Part shown: in pieces, positions 23,101-38,100 of the stretch
Numbering within the stretch: the stretch's first letter is position 1
How the letters are laid out: each line of letters opens with the position of its first letter
Origin: Heliopora coerulea
Lineage: Eukaryota > Cnidaria > Anthozoa > Scleralcyonacea > Helioporidae
Direction: 5' to 3'
DNA length: 64,000 bases
Assembly: GCA_030142905.1 (NCBI GenBank)
Contig: JASJOG010000100.1
Location: 248,001-312,000, forward strand
Program-made: the position numbers and the translations under genes
Notes under the pieces: generated by a model
Seen by the model: the letters and a program-made list of their open reading frames with translations, nothing else
What the model was told of the DNA's origin: nothing
The model's database searches: none

Positions 23101-26100
23101 AGGAATTGTGCCCTCGACACAACATTGCATACAACAGGACGAACAATTGCACGCCACAACCGGCTCGTGTAAACAGGCCTTTAGTTTGTCACTCAAAAGA
23201 GTCGCATTCTGTGACGACGTAAATAAAGCAATTTTGTTTTGTTTCTTGTGTAGGATCCCCGGTCTCAAGCACTCGTTGGATTTATTTTACCGTCTATGCG
23301 AAATTGCAAAATTTTATGGAAGTCTTCTGTCGCATACCACACATTTTACAGGTAGGCTTCAGTTTTGCTTTAAGTATGCGTTCGAGAACTGACACGAGTG
23401 TATTGTCTTAATTCATATTGACGGGTTAACTTACAAGAAGCGCAAAATTGAATACTGGACGAAGTGTAGGCGAGTGCTGTTTGATTTCGATGTTCCTTGT
23501 TGGCAAACGAAGCTTTGTAATTAACGTTGAACGCACTTCAGTGATTTTTCTTTTTTTAATCGGAACGAAAAGAACAAGGAACGAAAACTTAAATATTGCA
23601 CGGGATAAAGCCGAGAGATTTTCTATTAGCAAACTTGCGGATTTAACTCGTGGGAACACACCAACAAAGGGTGCTTTAAGCCTTTTTAATATTCAATTTT
23701 AGCCTTTTTAATATTCAATTTGATTTCACTGCATGAAGTTAACCGTTGCGGAAAAAGCTTTGTTTCAAAATGCAAGTATGTCAGGACAACACATGACGCT
23801 TTTCGTTTTACAACTTTAACGATGTCCAGTCTCTTATTTAACTTGAAACATCTCGTCCATAACAAAGTTATTGAACACACAACATGCTGCGATTGCTAAC
23901 CGTGTAGTGATATCCATATTGTAATGATATTAAAGTACGGTATGAATATTGGAGCACGTTTCAGGATTACCACGAAGTATCATATTCTCATGTGGCACAC
24001 AGCAGCCAATCAGAACTCGCAAATAGGTCACAATGCGAAAACTGAATAGTAATTCCGTTTAAAACTGATGATTCAGACACGTAACACGAGGTAATGATAA
24101 ACTATGACGAGAAATCGTTTATGGGAGGTCCCACTTCAATGATAAAGCGGTAAGTCCTTCTTGTTTTTTGATATGCTAGAGTAGCAGAACTAGATTGAGA
24201 AGAGTTGTTTCTATCGTTGCTTTTCTTTTTCAAAGCTGTCCGACTTACACATAGCAATGCTGTAAGAAAATTAAGTCACTTCGGCAACGAATTAAATCTC
24301 TTGGTCAACTGCCATTGTTTTCCCTGAGTTTCTTTTCAATTTCAGCGGTATGAGCCTCGTTTTTGTGCCGAGCACCATTGTTGTGATAAAGGTCCGTAGT
24401 CATTTTCTGCCTCCTTAATAAAATCATGCTCTACAGTGAATTGTCTTTGTGGGTTACTTAAGATAACCGTCCTTCAAATTCTTCACAGCTAATATATTCT
24501 GACACTTGTGCTATTGTTTTCGTCACTTTTTGGTTGAAAATCACTTTCCTGGTTTTCATAAATGCCGACTTGTTCTGCATTTCACTCCGTTCTCTCATTC
24601 TGTCCAACGTAAAAAACATTGATGAATACATCTTAGGTACAGGGTATTTCCAGTAGAGCTACTTGAAACATAATTGCACTTTGTCAAGAACATCCGATGA
24701 AGTTGTGTCATGTAAGAATGAGGATGTCGTCGTCTTTATCGACTTTCCTGGCATTAATATTTCGTTGGTTTAGATAGCAAAGACGGCAAGACTTTTCTCC
24801 ATTTGGGGAATAACTTTTCTAATTCCGCACTTTTCGGAAATTTTGCTATTAGAATTGACACTGTCTTTTTCGGAGATGGGAAGCTCGCTAACCTACATAA
24901 TATCAACACAATGGAATCATGATAACCGGTTATGTTTAGTGAGGTCAAAGGTCTTCACAAACTTCGGAAAATCACGTTTATTCTTTGCCGTGTGATTCAA
25001 GCCTAGATGTCATTCGTGAAGCAAAATGGCCCAGAACCTGTAAATATTTAGGAAACCATAAAAATAGAATTGACTCTTTCATTCAGTCGACAACATTTTC
25101 ATTAACTTACTCTGTCGCATAGGTTTTCAGCCTTTGCTGATAAACTTGATCAAGATATTAGACTGGGTATTATTGCTGTCAGACAAGAAAAAGTTTTCAG
25201 AATTACCAAGACGCTCTAAAACATTTCCAAACTGTTAGAACTTGTAAGTGCACAGTTAATACACACGATACCAACTATCGTCGAAAGCAACACGTACAGC
25301 TGATTGTAATTTTTATGTTGCAATCATTGAATCAAATGTCAGTGTGGCTCATCATATTTAGACCTGTATCATCCATATATACGTGAGTGAATCCATTGAG
25401 CTCGAGGCAGAAGTCCTCTTTCAATCTTGTTTGAACTATGTTCAAGTGGTTTCCTGCTACTTGTAAAGCTTTTAGTTGTATTGTTAACGTACAGCTGTTC
25501 GGTAGCAGATGTTCTGAGGTATTCGTATTGGTATTGGTCAACTATTTCAATTCTGATGAAGTTAGTCCCCTTCTTTATGGTCTAGAAGTGTTTGGGCGAC
25601 TTATTTCGTTGTTATAAATTGGACTACGCGGAGTATAATAAAGTTTCCTCAAACAAGTTGTTCTTGGCGTCGTGACCTATCTCTAACTAGCGGACGTCGG
25701 CAGCGGTTTTGCTCGACTCATTTTTATGCCAACTTTTCTTCTATGAATATTTTTTCTGATGTCTCAGTTAACTGTGCGGTGCACAGTAATGAATTGTTAT
25801 CTTTCGAAACTATTGGAGCGTTTTCACATAAGGTCATTGTCGCCCTGTTATTCGTATTTAAATCTCTGCAGATAGAGCGAAATTATTATATTCTTTGGCA
25901 TAAACTCTCTAGGTACAAAAACAACGTATTCTAAAATGCAAGTTCGTTGACCATTTCTTGGTAGGTTGATGAATTGTAGTATATTTTTTAAAAACAAATT
26001 TTGATTAGAATGTTTTTATTTTCATTTTATTATTGATAATATCGAGATATCACGCTTTGTTTTCGTATTGATCTTGTCCTTATGCCTGCGATGCTAGTGT

Positions 26101-29100
26101 GAACCAGCCTTTAGGCATCAAAACCTACTTACAGAAAATTAATTTATGGCTCCCATTTGTCACTGTTGTTAAATTTTTTTTACGTTCAAACCTGTTGAAG
26201 TGTCCACTTCCATAATCGAGCACCCCTTTTTACAATTTCCACCTTTCATCGTCACAGGCGACCATCTATCCCTTACTTCAGTTGAAGCTTCTCCGTAACG
26301 TTCATCCCCCGACGACAACGGCGAGGCAAAGCGCGTCTCCGACCTCAATAATAGCAAACGTCACCAAAGATGTGTCCTTCCAATCGAGCGGAGACTAGGA
26401 AATGAATAATTTTTTACTTTAGAGTATTTTTAACATCTTCGATGTCATACCCACTACGTTCCTCAACGCATTCTAGAATGTTGAAAGCTATCGGTCAGTT
26501 TTAATGTACAGTGGTTACTTGATCACCAACGCCGTTTCAGCTTGTTAAGCGCGGCTGATAACCTATCTAAAACGGCCACATTATCGACTACTGCAAGATT
26601 GGGTTGCAAAATTGAATTTTTGGATCAACACGAGTCAGTTAAAAGTAGATCGATGTCTCGTTCGATACTTGAATTGCCGCTTGAACAACCTACGGGCGCA
26701 TGATATGGGAAGACAAAGTGCTGTTCTATTCCTCGCTTTGGGCCACTTATCGATTTTACAAACAGTGGAGAGATGATGGGATTCATAATTGAGCTTCTAC
26801 CGACCAACTCAAATCTGTCGAATTGTGAAAGCGATAAAAATTATGGTATTCCGAGTTTGATAATTATTGGTCCGACTTTCCATTTATATTTACATTCATT
26901 TACATTTACATTCATTTACAAATTGTTTTTCTTCATGCTCGTCAGAATTACAAGCTATTCGTTAATTAATCAAGAAACGGCTATATTTGATAGTTATGAA
27001 ATAACACGGATCTTACACACGCTCTGATTGGATGAGTCTCATTTTCTCTCATAGTACAGAGACACGGCTGACGTCATTTTAGATAGATAGATAGATAGAA
27101 GAACTTTATTTACCCACGCTAACATCGTCAGTATGAAACTGATTTCCACGATGGGCGTGCACATGAACATTATAAGCTACTACAAAAGTATAGTAAATTG
27201 TTACAAAAGTTTTAGAAATTATTATAATACAGAAGACAAAATCATTAGGGATTACTATTACACTAGAAAAAGTTCATGAGAGAAAGAGTTCAAAGATTGA
27301 AAGTAATATAATTATAAGTTTATGATTGTTCTATTTACAGTTGTATCCTCTGAATTTAGGCTAGAGAATAGTATGAACAGCAAGTTTTCTTTTAAAACAA
27401 GTAAATGATTTTGTCGCTCTAAGCTCTTCTGGTAATGAATTCCATATCGAACCCCCATTAAACATAAAGCTCTTTTTCATATTGTTTGTACAAGGTTTAG
27501 GCAAACAAAGTGTGCCTGAGTTGTTCCGAAGATTGTATTTTATCAATTCATTTTTGAATGTAAAGAGTTCACTGAGGCAGTGTGGTCCCAAGTTATTTAA
27601 TATTTTAAACATTGTTTTGGCTTTAGTTTTAATTCGTTGTTCTTTTAGAGGTTCCCACCCCAGCATGCTCAGAACAGTTTCTTGGTTTACCTCATTAGGT
27701 ACATTTGCTATAATTCGAGCAGCTCTGTTGTGAAGTCTCTGAAGGCGTGTGGATTGTGTCTCTCCAAATACATTCCAAACTTCAGAGCAGTAGTTAAAGT
27801 GGGGTTGAATAATAGCATTATATACTGACCGAATTGTGTTTTGATCAACAAAATCTCGCAAACGTTTAAGGGCATATATTCCAGATGATACTTTCTTGCA
27901 TATGTTGTCAGTATTGCTTTTCCAAGACAAATGCTGGTCAAGAATTACGCCTAGAATTTTGCTTTCAGAGACTTGTTCAATTTGTTTATCCTCGATATTG
28001 ATTATAGGTTGTTTATCAGAAATTTTATTTAATATTGGTTTAGTCCCAATTAACATAGATTTAGTTTTTGCAACATTCAGGCTGAGTTTGTTTGATATAA
28101 GCCATTTCCGAAGTCTTTCTAAATCTGAATTCACTGCATCCTCAACCTCATTCAGTGAGTTACCAGCTGCTGTAATATTTGTATCATCTGCAAATAACCG
28201 GGGTTTAGTTTGAGCAAGACATGATGGCAGATCATTTATGTAAAGCAAAAAGAACAGGGGATCCAAAATAGAGCCTTGTGGTACTCCACATTTAATATTA
28301 CATTCAGATGAGATAGATCCATTCACTTCACATTTCTGTTTACGATTAGTTAAGTAGGACTTAAGAAGGGAGTAGGCATTACCTTTGATTCCATATAGTG
28401 ATAACTTATCCAGTAAAATTTGGTGGTTAACAGTATCAAAGGCCTTTTTTAGGTCTATGAATACAATAAGATTAAACAATTTTCTATCCATGTTTATGTA
28501 CCAGTCATTAGTACAATCTAGTAAGGCTGTAGCAGTTGAATGGAGCTCACGGAAGCCAAACTGATGTTCAGAAAACAGATTATTTGTTTGTAAATAATCA
28601 TGTAATTGGTTGTAGATAATTCGTTCCATGACTTTGCTTATGGCAGGTAGAATTGAAATAGGCCGATAATTACCTGGTAGGTTTCGATTACCATTTTTAA
28701 AAAGTGGAATTACTTTTGCCATTTTCCAGTCATTGGGGAAGGTGCATAAAGTAATACTTTGATTGAAAATGTATGTTAGCGAATCTGAAATCATGGGTGC
28801 TGCAATTTTCATAATTTTACTGGATATTTTATCAATTCCAGTAGACTTATTACCCGATAATCGAGATAGTAACTGACACACGTTATTTACAGTAACTGGT
28901 TTGAATGAAGTAAACTCAGATTTAGTTGTCTTAATATATTGTTTATAATGGTAATTGGTTGTACCAATCTCTTCAGCAAGATTTGGTCCAATATTTGAAA
29001 AGTAATCATTAAAAGCCTCTGCAATATCACATTGGTTTGTCAACTTCTGTTTATCTATATTCAATTCATTTACTATTGTTTTCTTATTATATTTACCTAG

Positions 29101-32100
29101 TTGACTATTTATTACCTTCCAAGCAGCTTTTGGATTTTTCTTATTTGCTGAAATTTTACTGGAAAAATAATCAACTTTGGCCTGCCTAAGTCGAGTGGTT
29201 GTCTCATTTCTCACTTTCCTATAAGCAACCCAGTCTTTTTCAAGTTTGGAGATCATGGCTACTCTTTTTAACCTATCCCTTATGTTAATCAGTTTTTTAA
29301 TATCTTTTGTTATCCAGGGAACTGATTTTGATTTGATTTTCTTCTTCTGGATGGGAGCATGCTTGTTAAGAATTTCTAAAAATAATTCTCTCCAAACATC
29401 CCACATACTATCTGGGCTATCTGCAAAGAAATATACATAATCCCATGTCTGATGTGATAAGTCTTGTAGAAACAGATTTTTGTTAAAGTTTTTCATGTTT
29501 CTAATATCAGTGATATTTTGTTTTTCGCTCTGAGTGATGTTGATTTTCCTTATAGCAAAAATAAGGCTATGGTCACTTATTCCTGTGTGGATTACACCAG
29601 ACTTGCAAATTTTCTCTGGCATGTTTGTTATGAAATGATCAATGAGGGTAGAGGAGGTCATAGTCACTCGTGTGGCTTCATTTATTAGTTGAGTTAATTG
29701 GTAGGTTTCTAATAATGATATTAGTGTCTTAGTTGGTTGATCTAAATTTGTTTTGATCAAATCACAATTCAGATCTCCAAGGATACAAATTTCTTTATTT
29801 TCATTATCAATAGTTTGTATCAAATTTTCAAAATGGGTAAAAAATTCAGGAGAAGCATTTGGTGTTCGGTAAACAGCAACAACTATGAAAGGCCGACTGT
29901 GAGGTTTGGTTATTTCTATACAAACTGCTTCAAAATCTGTTGGTACAATGTCATGTCTTATCTGGTAGTTTAAAGAGCTACGCAGGTAGATACATACACC
30001 ACCTCCATTTCTACTTCTATCATTTCGGACAATATCATAGCCAGGTATATTAATCATATTATCAGTTATAGCTGGACTAAGCCTGGTTTCATTGAGAGCA
30101 AATAAATCTAGGTAATTTTGTGACATTATGTAAATAATTTCATTGAGTTTTTTGGGTAAACTCACAATATTCAGAAATGCCATTTTAAATCCCCGTTGTT
30201 TTGAAAAAGATTTAAGGTTGCTTAATAGGTCATTGCAATAGGAAAGGTTGCTGCTCACATTATTCATATCATAAAAGGATTTCATATCATTGGGAAAATT
30301 GTTACTTATGTTTGTTTCTAATACTTCACTGCCTATTTCCTGGTAATGTGGTAAACATTCTTCAGATGGTTTATCCAGTCTCTTGGGCGATTCTGCCAGT
30401 GTTGGACAGTTCGAAAAAAATCATTGCTTCTATAATTTACACTAATGTTGCTTGGCCTGATTGATCTAAGGTAATGACAAAATGCTTTACCAAGAGATCG
30501 ATCACCACTTTGACTGAGGTGTAGATTTGACCGGTTAAGCATATTTCTATTTATAGTATTATTGTTAATAAATGTTGCTTTATGCTTCTTGCATAAATCA
30601 ATTAAAGCATTATTAAATTTAATAATTTTGTCAGAAGGAACCTTTTTGTCATACCTCATAACAACACTTGAAACAGCAACATTCTTTGCTTTTTCCTTTG
30701 ATTCCATAACAAGTGTTTCCATTTTGTCCACTGATTTTTTAACTTCTTCATCCACAAGATTGTTTGTTCCAGCATGTAAAATAATGCTGTGCATTTTCTC
30801 ACATCTTCCACTAAATTCCTCTTTAAATTGTTGATTTATTTGCTCGATATGATCGGCACAAAGCTTTGGCTTGAGCAGCTCTTGAAATTTTGTTTTGATC
30901 AATGTTCTTTATCATTGAGTCACCCAAAACAAGCACTTTGGGCAAGGAGTTGCCTTTCAATTTGTGGTCTTCGCTGATGTTTCCTTCTTGATTTTGTGCA
31001 TTGAAATTTTTTCTCTGAGATTCTCAATAATTGTTTAGTTGGGTGGAGAAGCATTCATTTGACTCACCATTTTGGTTTCCGGGTATTAGGTTGTTGCTTG
31101 TATCTGGTTCATGGGACATTTGTGTTTGGCTTGATAGTTCGATCTCTTCAACTTCAAGAGAAGCATATCGATTTGAGGTTTCAAGTCGGATAGATTCATC
31201 TCGCACAGTGCTTTCTGATGTCAATCTCTTATTGTTCTCTATTTTTAACCACTCGTTTTGTTTAATGCCTAAGATGGACTTTATCTGTGCGTTTTCGTTG
31301 ATGGTTTCTTCCACGACCGTTTGGAGGGTTTTGATCTTGTCCGCCATTATGAAATTGTCTTCTTGCAGTTTGTTTATGATATCATCAGACTCTGTATTTG
31401 GATCATCGTTCCTCTGTTTAGCTAATAATTTGTCGAGAAGATTGTTCATTTTTATCATTTGATCCTTCATGCAGCTTAATTCCTTCTCGTTTTGAAGACA
31501 TCTGTCGCATGCTTGAGAAGTCAAATTTGTTTGTGATGGCTCGAGCAAAGTTTCCACGTGGTCGTGCGTGTTGGAACCGATTTCGCTGTTTTGATTCGTA
31601 TTCTTTCTGGGATCTGGTTGTAGATTGTCGTCAATCACAGCATTCCTTCCTTTATTCCTGTCGTTGGTCTGCTCGTTAAGTCCTTGTTTGGAGATCACTT
31701 GTTTGTTTGGTTCCATACGAGTACAGTGGTTATTCAATTATCCGGCCGGTGTGGTACAGGGGAATCTGAAAAATGTCCGGATAATCAAAAAATCCGGATA
31801 ATCGAAAACATAATAAAACACCCACTAGCACTGTAAAAAAGTTTTTTCTCTGCCTTGTCAAAAAGTATAATTACAAAAATAAAGTTATTTTGGGCGGAAA
31901 AAGGCGTGAATTTTCGGTTGTACCCGTGCGGCCCATATATGTGAAAGGAACAATGACCAAATATGGTAAACGAAAATTTACATCGTGACTGTTGGAACGG
32001 TTTGTGGTTACCTGCACCATTTTGTTTGTTACGCTTTTTGATGGCGCAGCAAGAATGATGTGCGGCGCGGTGATTTATGTTTTTTTTTGGACACAAGGTA

Positions 32101-35100
32101 TAGTTTTCGTTTTCAAACTCGAGGTTCCGATGTTAGGCCGGATAATTGAAGTCCGGATAAACGAGGGGTCGGATAATTGAATAACCACTGTATCTGAATT
32201 GGTAATCGGAACAGCGTTGTCACTGATAAAACGTATTTTAACCGTCTCTTCAACGAGCTGTGCATCAATATGATCTATTTCTGTATCCTTGGCAATAAAT
32301 AAACCTTTCCCACCTTTAGATTTCAACTTATTTTGCTTTTTACCGCCAATCTTTTTCGAGCGATCGCTATTGTTACAAATCTCGCCTACGGCCGCCATAA
32401 GTTCGACGTATATGTAGAGTAGAGACATGAATGACGTCACAAAAAATCGAAAAATCCTTGATTATTTTATAAAACAAATAGAAAGTAGCTTTCGTGTCTT
32501 TGTACTGTGATAGAAACATGAATGACGACATTTCAACCAGAAAAATACTAGAAAACACTCGGCTACGCCTCCTGTTTTCACTAGGCATTTTTCTGGTTGA
32601 ACTAACGTCATTCATGTTTTATCACAGCACAGAGACACTCAAGCAATTTTCTATTTGTTAATTAAACAGTTATACTAAGTAACTCCAGTGATGTCGTATT
32701 CCTCCCCTAAGCCGACGCTATTTTTCCTTTCGTAAACGGTCTTGGCCATCCTATTGTTTTCGGGTTCCCCAAGTGTACCCTGAGGTCCATCACTGAATGA
32801 TGAAGCGTTTTGTAAATTCGCAATTTTGACGAAGGTCACCTGAGCCTGCAAGCTTGGTGTAGTGGTTTGTGCGACCAATAGCGATTACTACGAAGAGGGT
32901 TCGCATCCGTGGTGAAAACGAGTTTTCTATTAATTTATTTTATTTCCTTTGCACTCAAAGTGTTTTCTTTTTTTTTTACGCTGCAGTGTGATTTTCTTCG
33001 AGTTTTTGTGTAGTCAAAATGTTAAAATTAGCGTAATAAACTAAAGCGACTGGTGGTCAAGTTAGTGTGTTAAACGAGTCAGGAAACTCGTTACTGGTAC
33101 GGTTAGGTTAGGGTTTCGGTTTGGGTAAGGTGACCCAAGATAATCCGTTGTTGAATTTAAAGTCAAGGAAAGAAAACAAGTGAAAGATTTTGAGTTGTTC
33201 CTTGTTTATGCGATTTGATGGAGTCAGGGTGCGGAGGGTACACTTGGGGAACCCGAAAACATTAGGATGGTAAATATCGTTTGGGGTGGCAAAGACCGTT
33301 TACGAAAGGGACAACTGCGTTGTTGTCGTGGTGGTAATTGCAATTATGAATGTGTCCAGTCTCGCAGTATATCACAACGGTTATAAGATTGTCATAACTA
33401 CATTTATTCGATTTCGTTGTGTTTGGCGCAGTGTTGCAGCGTTTTTGGAACCAAATTTTGTACTGACATAGTCTTATGTAGAAACTTGTGGGAAACCGCA
33501 ATTTATTGGATATGGTTTAACTCGTTAAGAATTTAATAATAGTATGATGATTAGTACGAATGGGTGTTGGATGGAAATTGACGTTTTGGCTGTTTTTGGT
33601 GAATGTGGTTCGACAAATGATAAAACATATTCGTATTTTGCTGTGCTGAAAAGTTCATGAAGGATGCCGACTGTCAAGGAGTTCGAATAGTTTTCTCTTT
33701 GCCTCCGTGAAGTATTTGCTCCTGATATTTTCTGTCGTTTAGTCATCTCACGTAGAGCTTAAACGTCGAACGTTCTACGTGTGGAACATGCTGAAAATGG
33801 GAAAAACGTTTCCTTTTCGCGCGTTTGCATTTTAGTTCAACTCATTTTGTGCTATATTTATTTTTTTCTTTTTCCTTTTTTGCTTTTTTTTTGAGAAGTA
33901 CAGAGATGCGCTAATCACCCAGAATTAGGTTTGCGGGTAAAAAAAAATTCTTCTCTAACCACACGTTTATGTTTTGCGCCAACGATTTCGTCAATTCGTG
34001 TCAAGGCCTTTTGTCACGTTCCAAGCAGTATTAATTATTTATCTATCGACGAACAAGCTTTGGAATTCCCATGAATAAGTGCTTTCTTTGTAAATGGTTT
34101 TATTTCAGGAAAAATTACCGTGCAAGATTAAAAGGTGGACGTAAACTTATTCGATTTGGATCGACGTACAAATACAGGTAACCAAAAAGTAATATCTCAG
34201 CGTGAAGTTATCGTGAAAAACTCTCGTATATTAAACTGAATCATGTTCGAACAGTATTAGTCGACTTGTACCTCACATGGTTGAGTAGAGTGCCGCTAAA
34301 TCGTAGGTCCCCCTTCAGTCAACAAACTTTTCAATTAGCTTTAAAGGGGAAAGATTATTTTATTTTATTTTGATGTGTTGTGTTTTGTTCTGTTCTTATT
34401 AGTTGTGATGCGTATTATAGCGTTGTATTGCATTAAATTTTATTTTAATACATCTTATTTCAATATATTATATTCTATTTTGTGTTATTCCAAATCATTT
34501 AATAGAATGAATAAAGTTCAATTGTGTCAGGAGTTTCTCGCTTGATTCAAGTCACTTAAATCTTTTTACTACATCAGTCATTTGTCATCAGTCATTGACT
34601 TAGAGTGTTATGGCTGCTTGGAATGGATCATAGTTTTGGTAAATGCATGGCATAAGAAAAGAACAAAGATTACACTTCTTGAAGAGCAAAATCGTCTGGA
34701 GTTAGCCGAAATAGAATAGAAAAGAAGACGTTTCCTGCCGGTCAAGAATTAGTGATAATCGGTCAAAGTTAGATAGCAATATAAAACTGTTCACTGTTGC
34801 TGTCAAGTCGACCTGATTTGATGACTGTTTTGCAAAACAAACTATAAAAGACACACCGAGCTATGTTGGTATATGCGAAGGGTTCCATAAAAGCTAATGG
34901 AGTTATGTCCTTTAAATCACATGGGATTGATATCAATGTGTTAAAAAACCTCCTTCATTGATCATATATCAACTAAACTTTTTAGAGGGAGAACCCAGTG
35001 TCAGGCAATCGAGGCAGCAAGGCGGAGTTTCAGAAGAGAACCAGCTTTTAGAAGGTTGTAGTCGGTGTTTAATTTCATTTACGTATAGTACATTAGATTT

Positions 35101-38100
35101 TATTTGAAGTTCCTGTCCGTTTAAACTGATGCGCACCGGACAGCAAACTTATAATATGTCGTATGTAGCAGGCGGAGAAAGTTAGCTGGTTTAGTACCTA
35201 TCTTAAAAGCCCAAGGCACACGCTTAAAAGCCACTTTTCTGACTTAAGCATTCCAGTTGATTTCATGTAATTAGCAGTAAATACGACTTCGGTCTTCGTT
35301 TCGTTTACCATTATGGATTGTCAGTATATCACACTCTTCAACAATGAACTCTAAAGGAAGTTGAAGCGATTAGAAATACAGATTATTATCCCGATAGATT
35401 TGGTCATCAATTTTGTTTCACAGTGTGAATGGATGCACGACTCGACATCGTGGTCAGCTCAGCCGTCATACATGAATGGTCAACAAAAATTTTCATTAAC
35501 CACTTGTAGTTTCTCACCTTTTTCGGATCACCTAAAAACAATAAGCATACATCGAATAACCAAAACCAATATAGATAGACTTCAGAAAGTTTACAGCAGC
35601 CTTCGATGAAGAAGAGTTTGCGCGCTCGTGATATAATCCTTGAGATGCACCAGAAATTATCTATACTAGGATTGCTTTGCGCCTCGTAGTGGCCGGTGAG
35701 GGAGTCGTTCACTGCTAGCGAAAATTTTCAGTCGTTGGTAAAACAGGAAAACCCTTTCTTCCAGGAAATATTTAAATTTTCACAAATTCTGATCTTCAAA
35801 CAAAAACGTTGATTACAGTTGCCACAGGAGGAATATTAAATTTACGGTTCTTGGTGCTATTGTACTGTGTCTGATTTTATTGAAATTGGCCAGATGTCAC
35901 ACAAGATTCGTTGCAGGCTGCTTGCTTGCACTGTTTGTTTTATGCATTGTTTTTGCTTTTGTTCTGTCTTATTTTTTACCTGAGCAAAAGTCTTTCCTTT
36001 GAAGACAGATATACTGTAAACACAGCCGAAACATTTTTTTTTAACTTCGGTCAACGGCCCCTTGAAAATCAGATGCAAAATTGCTATGAAGGGTCACCGT
36101 TTTTATATGTTTAAATAAATAAACAAACACAAATGAATAAACGAATGAATGAATGAATGAATGAATATTAGGAGAACTGAACCGCAGAGTAGAGCGCACT
36201 GAGACAACACTCCGACGAGAACCATGACAAAATAAACAAGCATAATGAACGATTGAAGTCACATTGATTCTCAAATCTTTTGGATATTTTGTTGCCAAAT
36301 CATCCCAACGATATCTGGTAGCATACTTTTCCATCAGAGCACTTCGAGGAAAACGACAATCGTAAACAAACGATAAATAGTAATTGTTCAAATCAAAGTC
36401 GGAATGTGATTAACGAGCCGGAACGAGAAACGGAGTAAATAAACACTTCGGGCATCGCAGAACCAACCAACCTTGGAAGTAGTAACGAGGGGAAATTAGC
36501 CGCATCTTGTAATTTTTAATCTGATTTGTATTCTTTGCATGGTTCTTTTAGAACTGGTTTTAACAAATTTTCAGAGAGATCGTTTGGTAGGTAATCCAAT
36601 GTTGTATCGGATTGCTTTTAGTTTGTTTTTTGTTTATTTTGTATGTCAGTTTATTTATTTGTTTGTTCGTTCTTTCGTTGTTTGTTTATTTGTTTGTTTC
36701 TGTTTTGTTTGTTTGTTTGTTTGTGTATTTTATACATTTATTTTATTTATTCATTTATTTATTTATGTTTATATAATAATGGTATGTATATTTGTATGTA
36801 TGTGCATATTTACCTATTCATTTATTTGGTTTATTGGTTGGTTAGTTAGATGGCTGGCCGGTTGACCAGTTCGCCGTTTAATTGGCTTGCTGCCATTTTG
36901 TCTTTGTTTATCTATAGCCTTACAGGATGACTCAGCCAAAGTTTTAGCCTCCGTCTACCAACCCCGAAAATGCTTTTGAGCTGCTTTCTGACATCAGTTT
37001 AGTTGGCAAACGCTAGGCCGGAATATCCAATGCACTCCTGTACTTCGCTAAAGGATATATTAAATTTAAGCCCTTATCACACATCACATTTTTCATGCAA
37101 CTTGTTTTCTCAAAACGAGAGGTTGCCCAAAAGATAGAGTAAAGTTCTACTTTCAATTGCAATGAAGCATTTCTGCAAGTTGCAAAGCGATTGCAGCGTA
37201 AAAACCCCATCATGCAGCTGCAACAAATTTTTGCGACGCACAACTAGTTGCATGAAAAATTGCACCGTGTAACAAGCTTTAAGCTGATGTTTGATATAAT
37301 GAGGTACGTTTTGCGACTAATTGAGCGTAACTTACTTTGGTAATTAGCAGTTTGTTTGGATAAGTGGACTCTGCTGTCGAACAAGGTCACACTTCCCAAT
37401 GTTTTGAGAAAAAGTTCTGAAAAATTGACACTCTGTCACATTATACAGTTAGTCTGCTGGTTAGTCGCATACGCCGTCGAAAGTGCTGAGATCTGTTTTT
37501 GATTGACCATTAAAAGTAGACGTGAAAGATTATTTTTGTGGTGCAAATGTGATTAAGCCATGGTTAGTTAAAGACGACGATGAGGCCAGGCATGGACATT
37601 TCTGGACTTGGGCTCATGATTGGTAATAAAATTATAAGTGGTTGAACGGATGTAGTGACCGACAGTCGTCAAACTTTTCTGATGTTATTGTGTCTCAAGT
37701 AAGAATATCATTTACTCTTGCCATAGGAAAAGAAAGTCCGTCACATACAGACGCAAACCATCGCAGATTGCACGAAGATGCCGAATCTGATGTTGCTCCA
37801 TCAGTAACAAGCACATGCGGAAGGTATTCACAAGTTTACTTATTATCGTAACTGAAAAGAAGTTTTATGGTTATCCTACCTTACGTAAGTCAACAGAGTT
37901 AAATCGGGCAGGATTTCAGCTTGCCTGTGGACTTCCGAACCGCTGCTCCACCGTGAAATTTTCTCGTATCAAAGCTTGGGAATGAGTAACCAGAAAAACA
38001 CGGAAAGTGAAGCCATTACACGTCAAAGGTTATAAAATGTTTAAATGTAGTGTCTTTACTACGCGTGCTTTGATGGGTACTAATTTTTAAGGTTCGATTG

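Larger units (their letters stand above)
27082..32398 (-). mobile_element. Near full-length LINE-C (CR1/L2-like)
   Basis: Antisense to the host gene. ORF1 begins at ATG 32396-32398 (MAAVGEICNN), ORF2 occupies 30285-27361, and a ~250-bp 3' UTR ends AATAAAG then a short (TCTA)n tail at about 27101-27082. It has the same 3' architecture as LINE-B. Flanks on both sides include TGACGTCA within GAGACA-like context (27069-27076, 32432-32439), a possible diverged duplication. A 467-bp MITE sits inside ORF1. Confidence 0.88.

Noticed and set aside
28000..31500. Plus-strand ORFs of 60-143 aa across the LINE
   Set aside because: Shadows of the minus-strand LINE ORFs; no motif of their own.
36539..36865. 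108-aa Phe/Val/Cys-rich plus ORF resembling membrane segments
   Set aside because: Mostly the TTTG/TTTA repeat; its first bases overlap real exon 14 but in a different frame.
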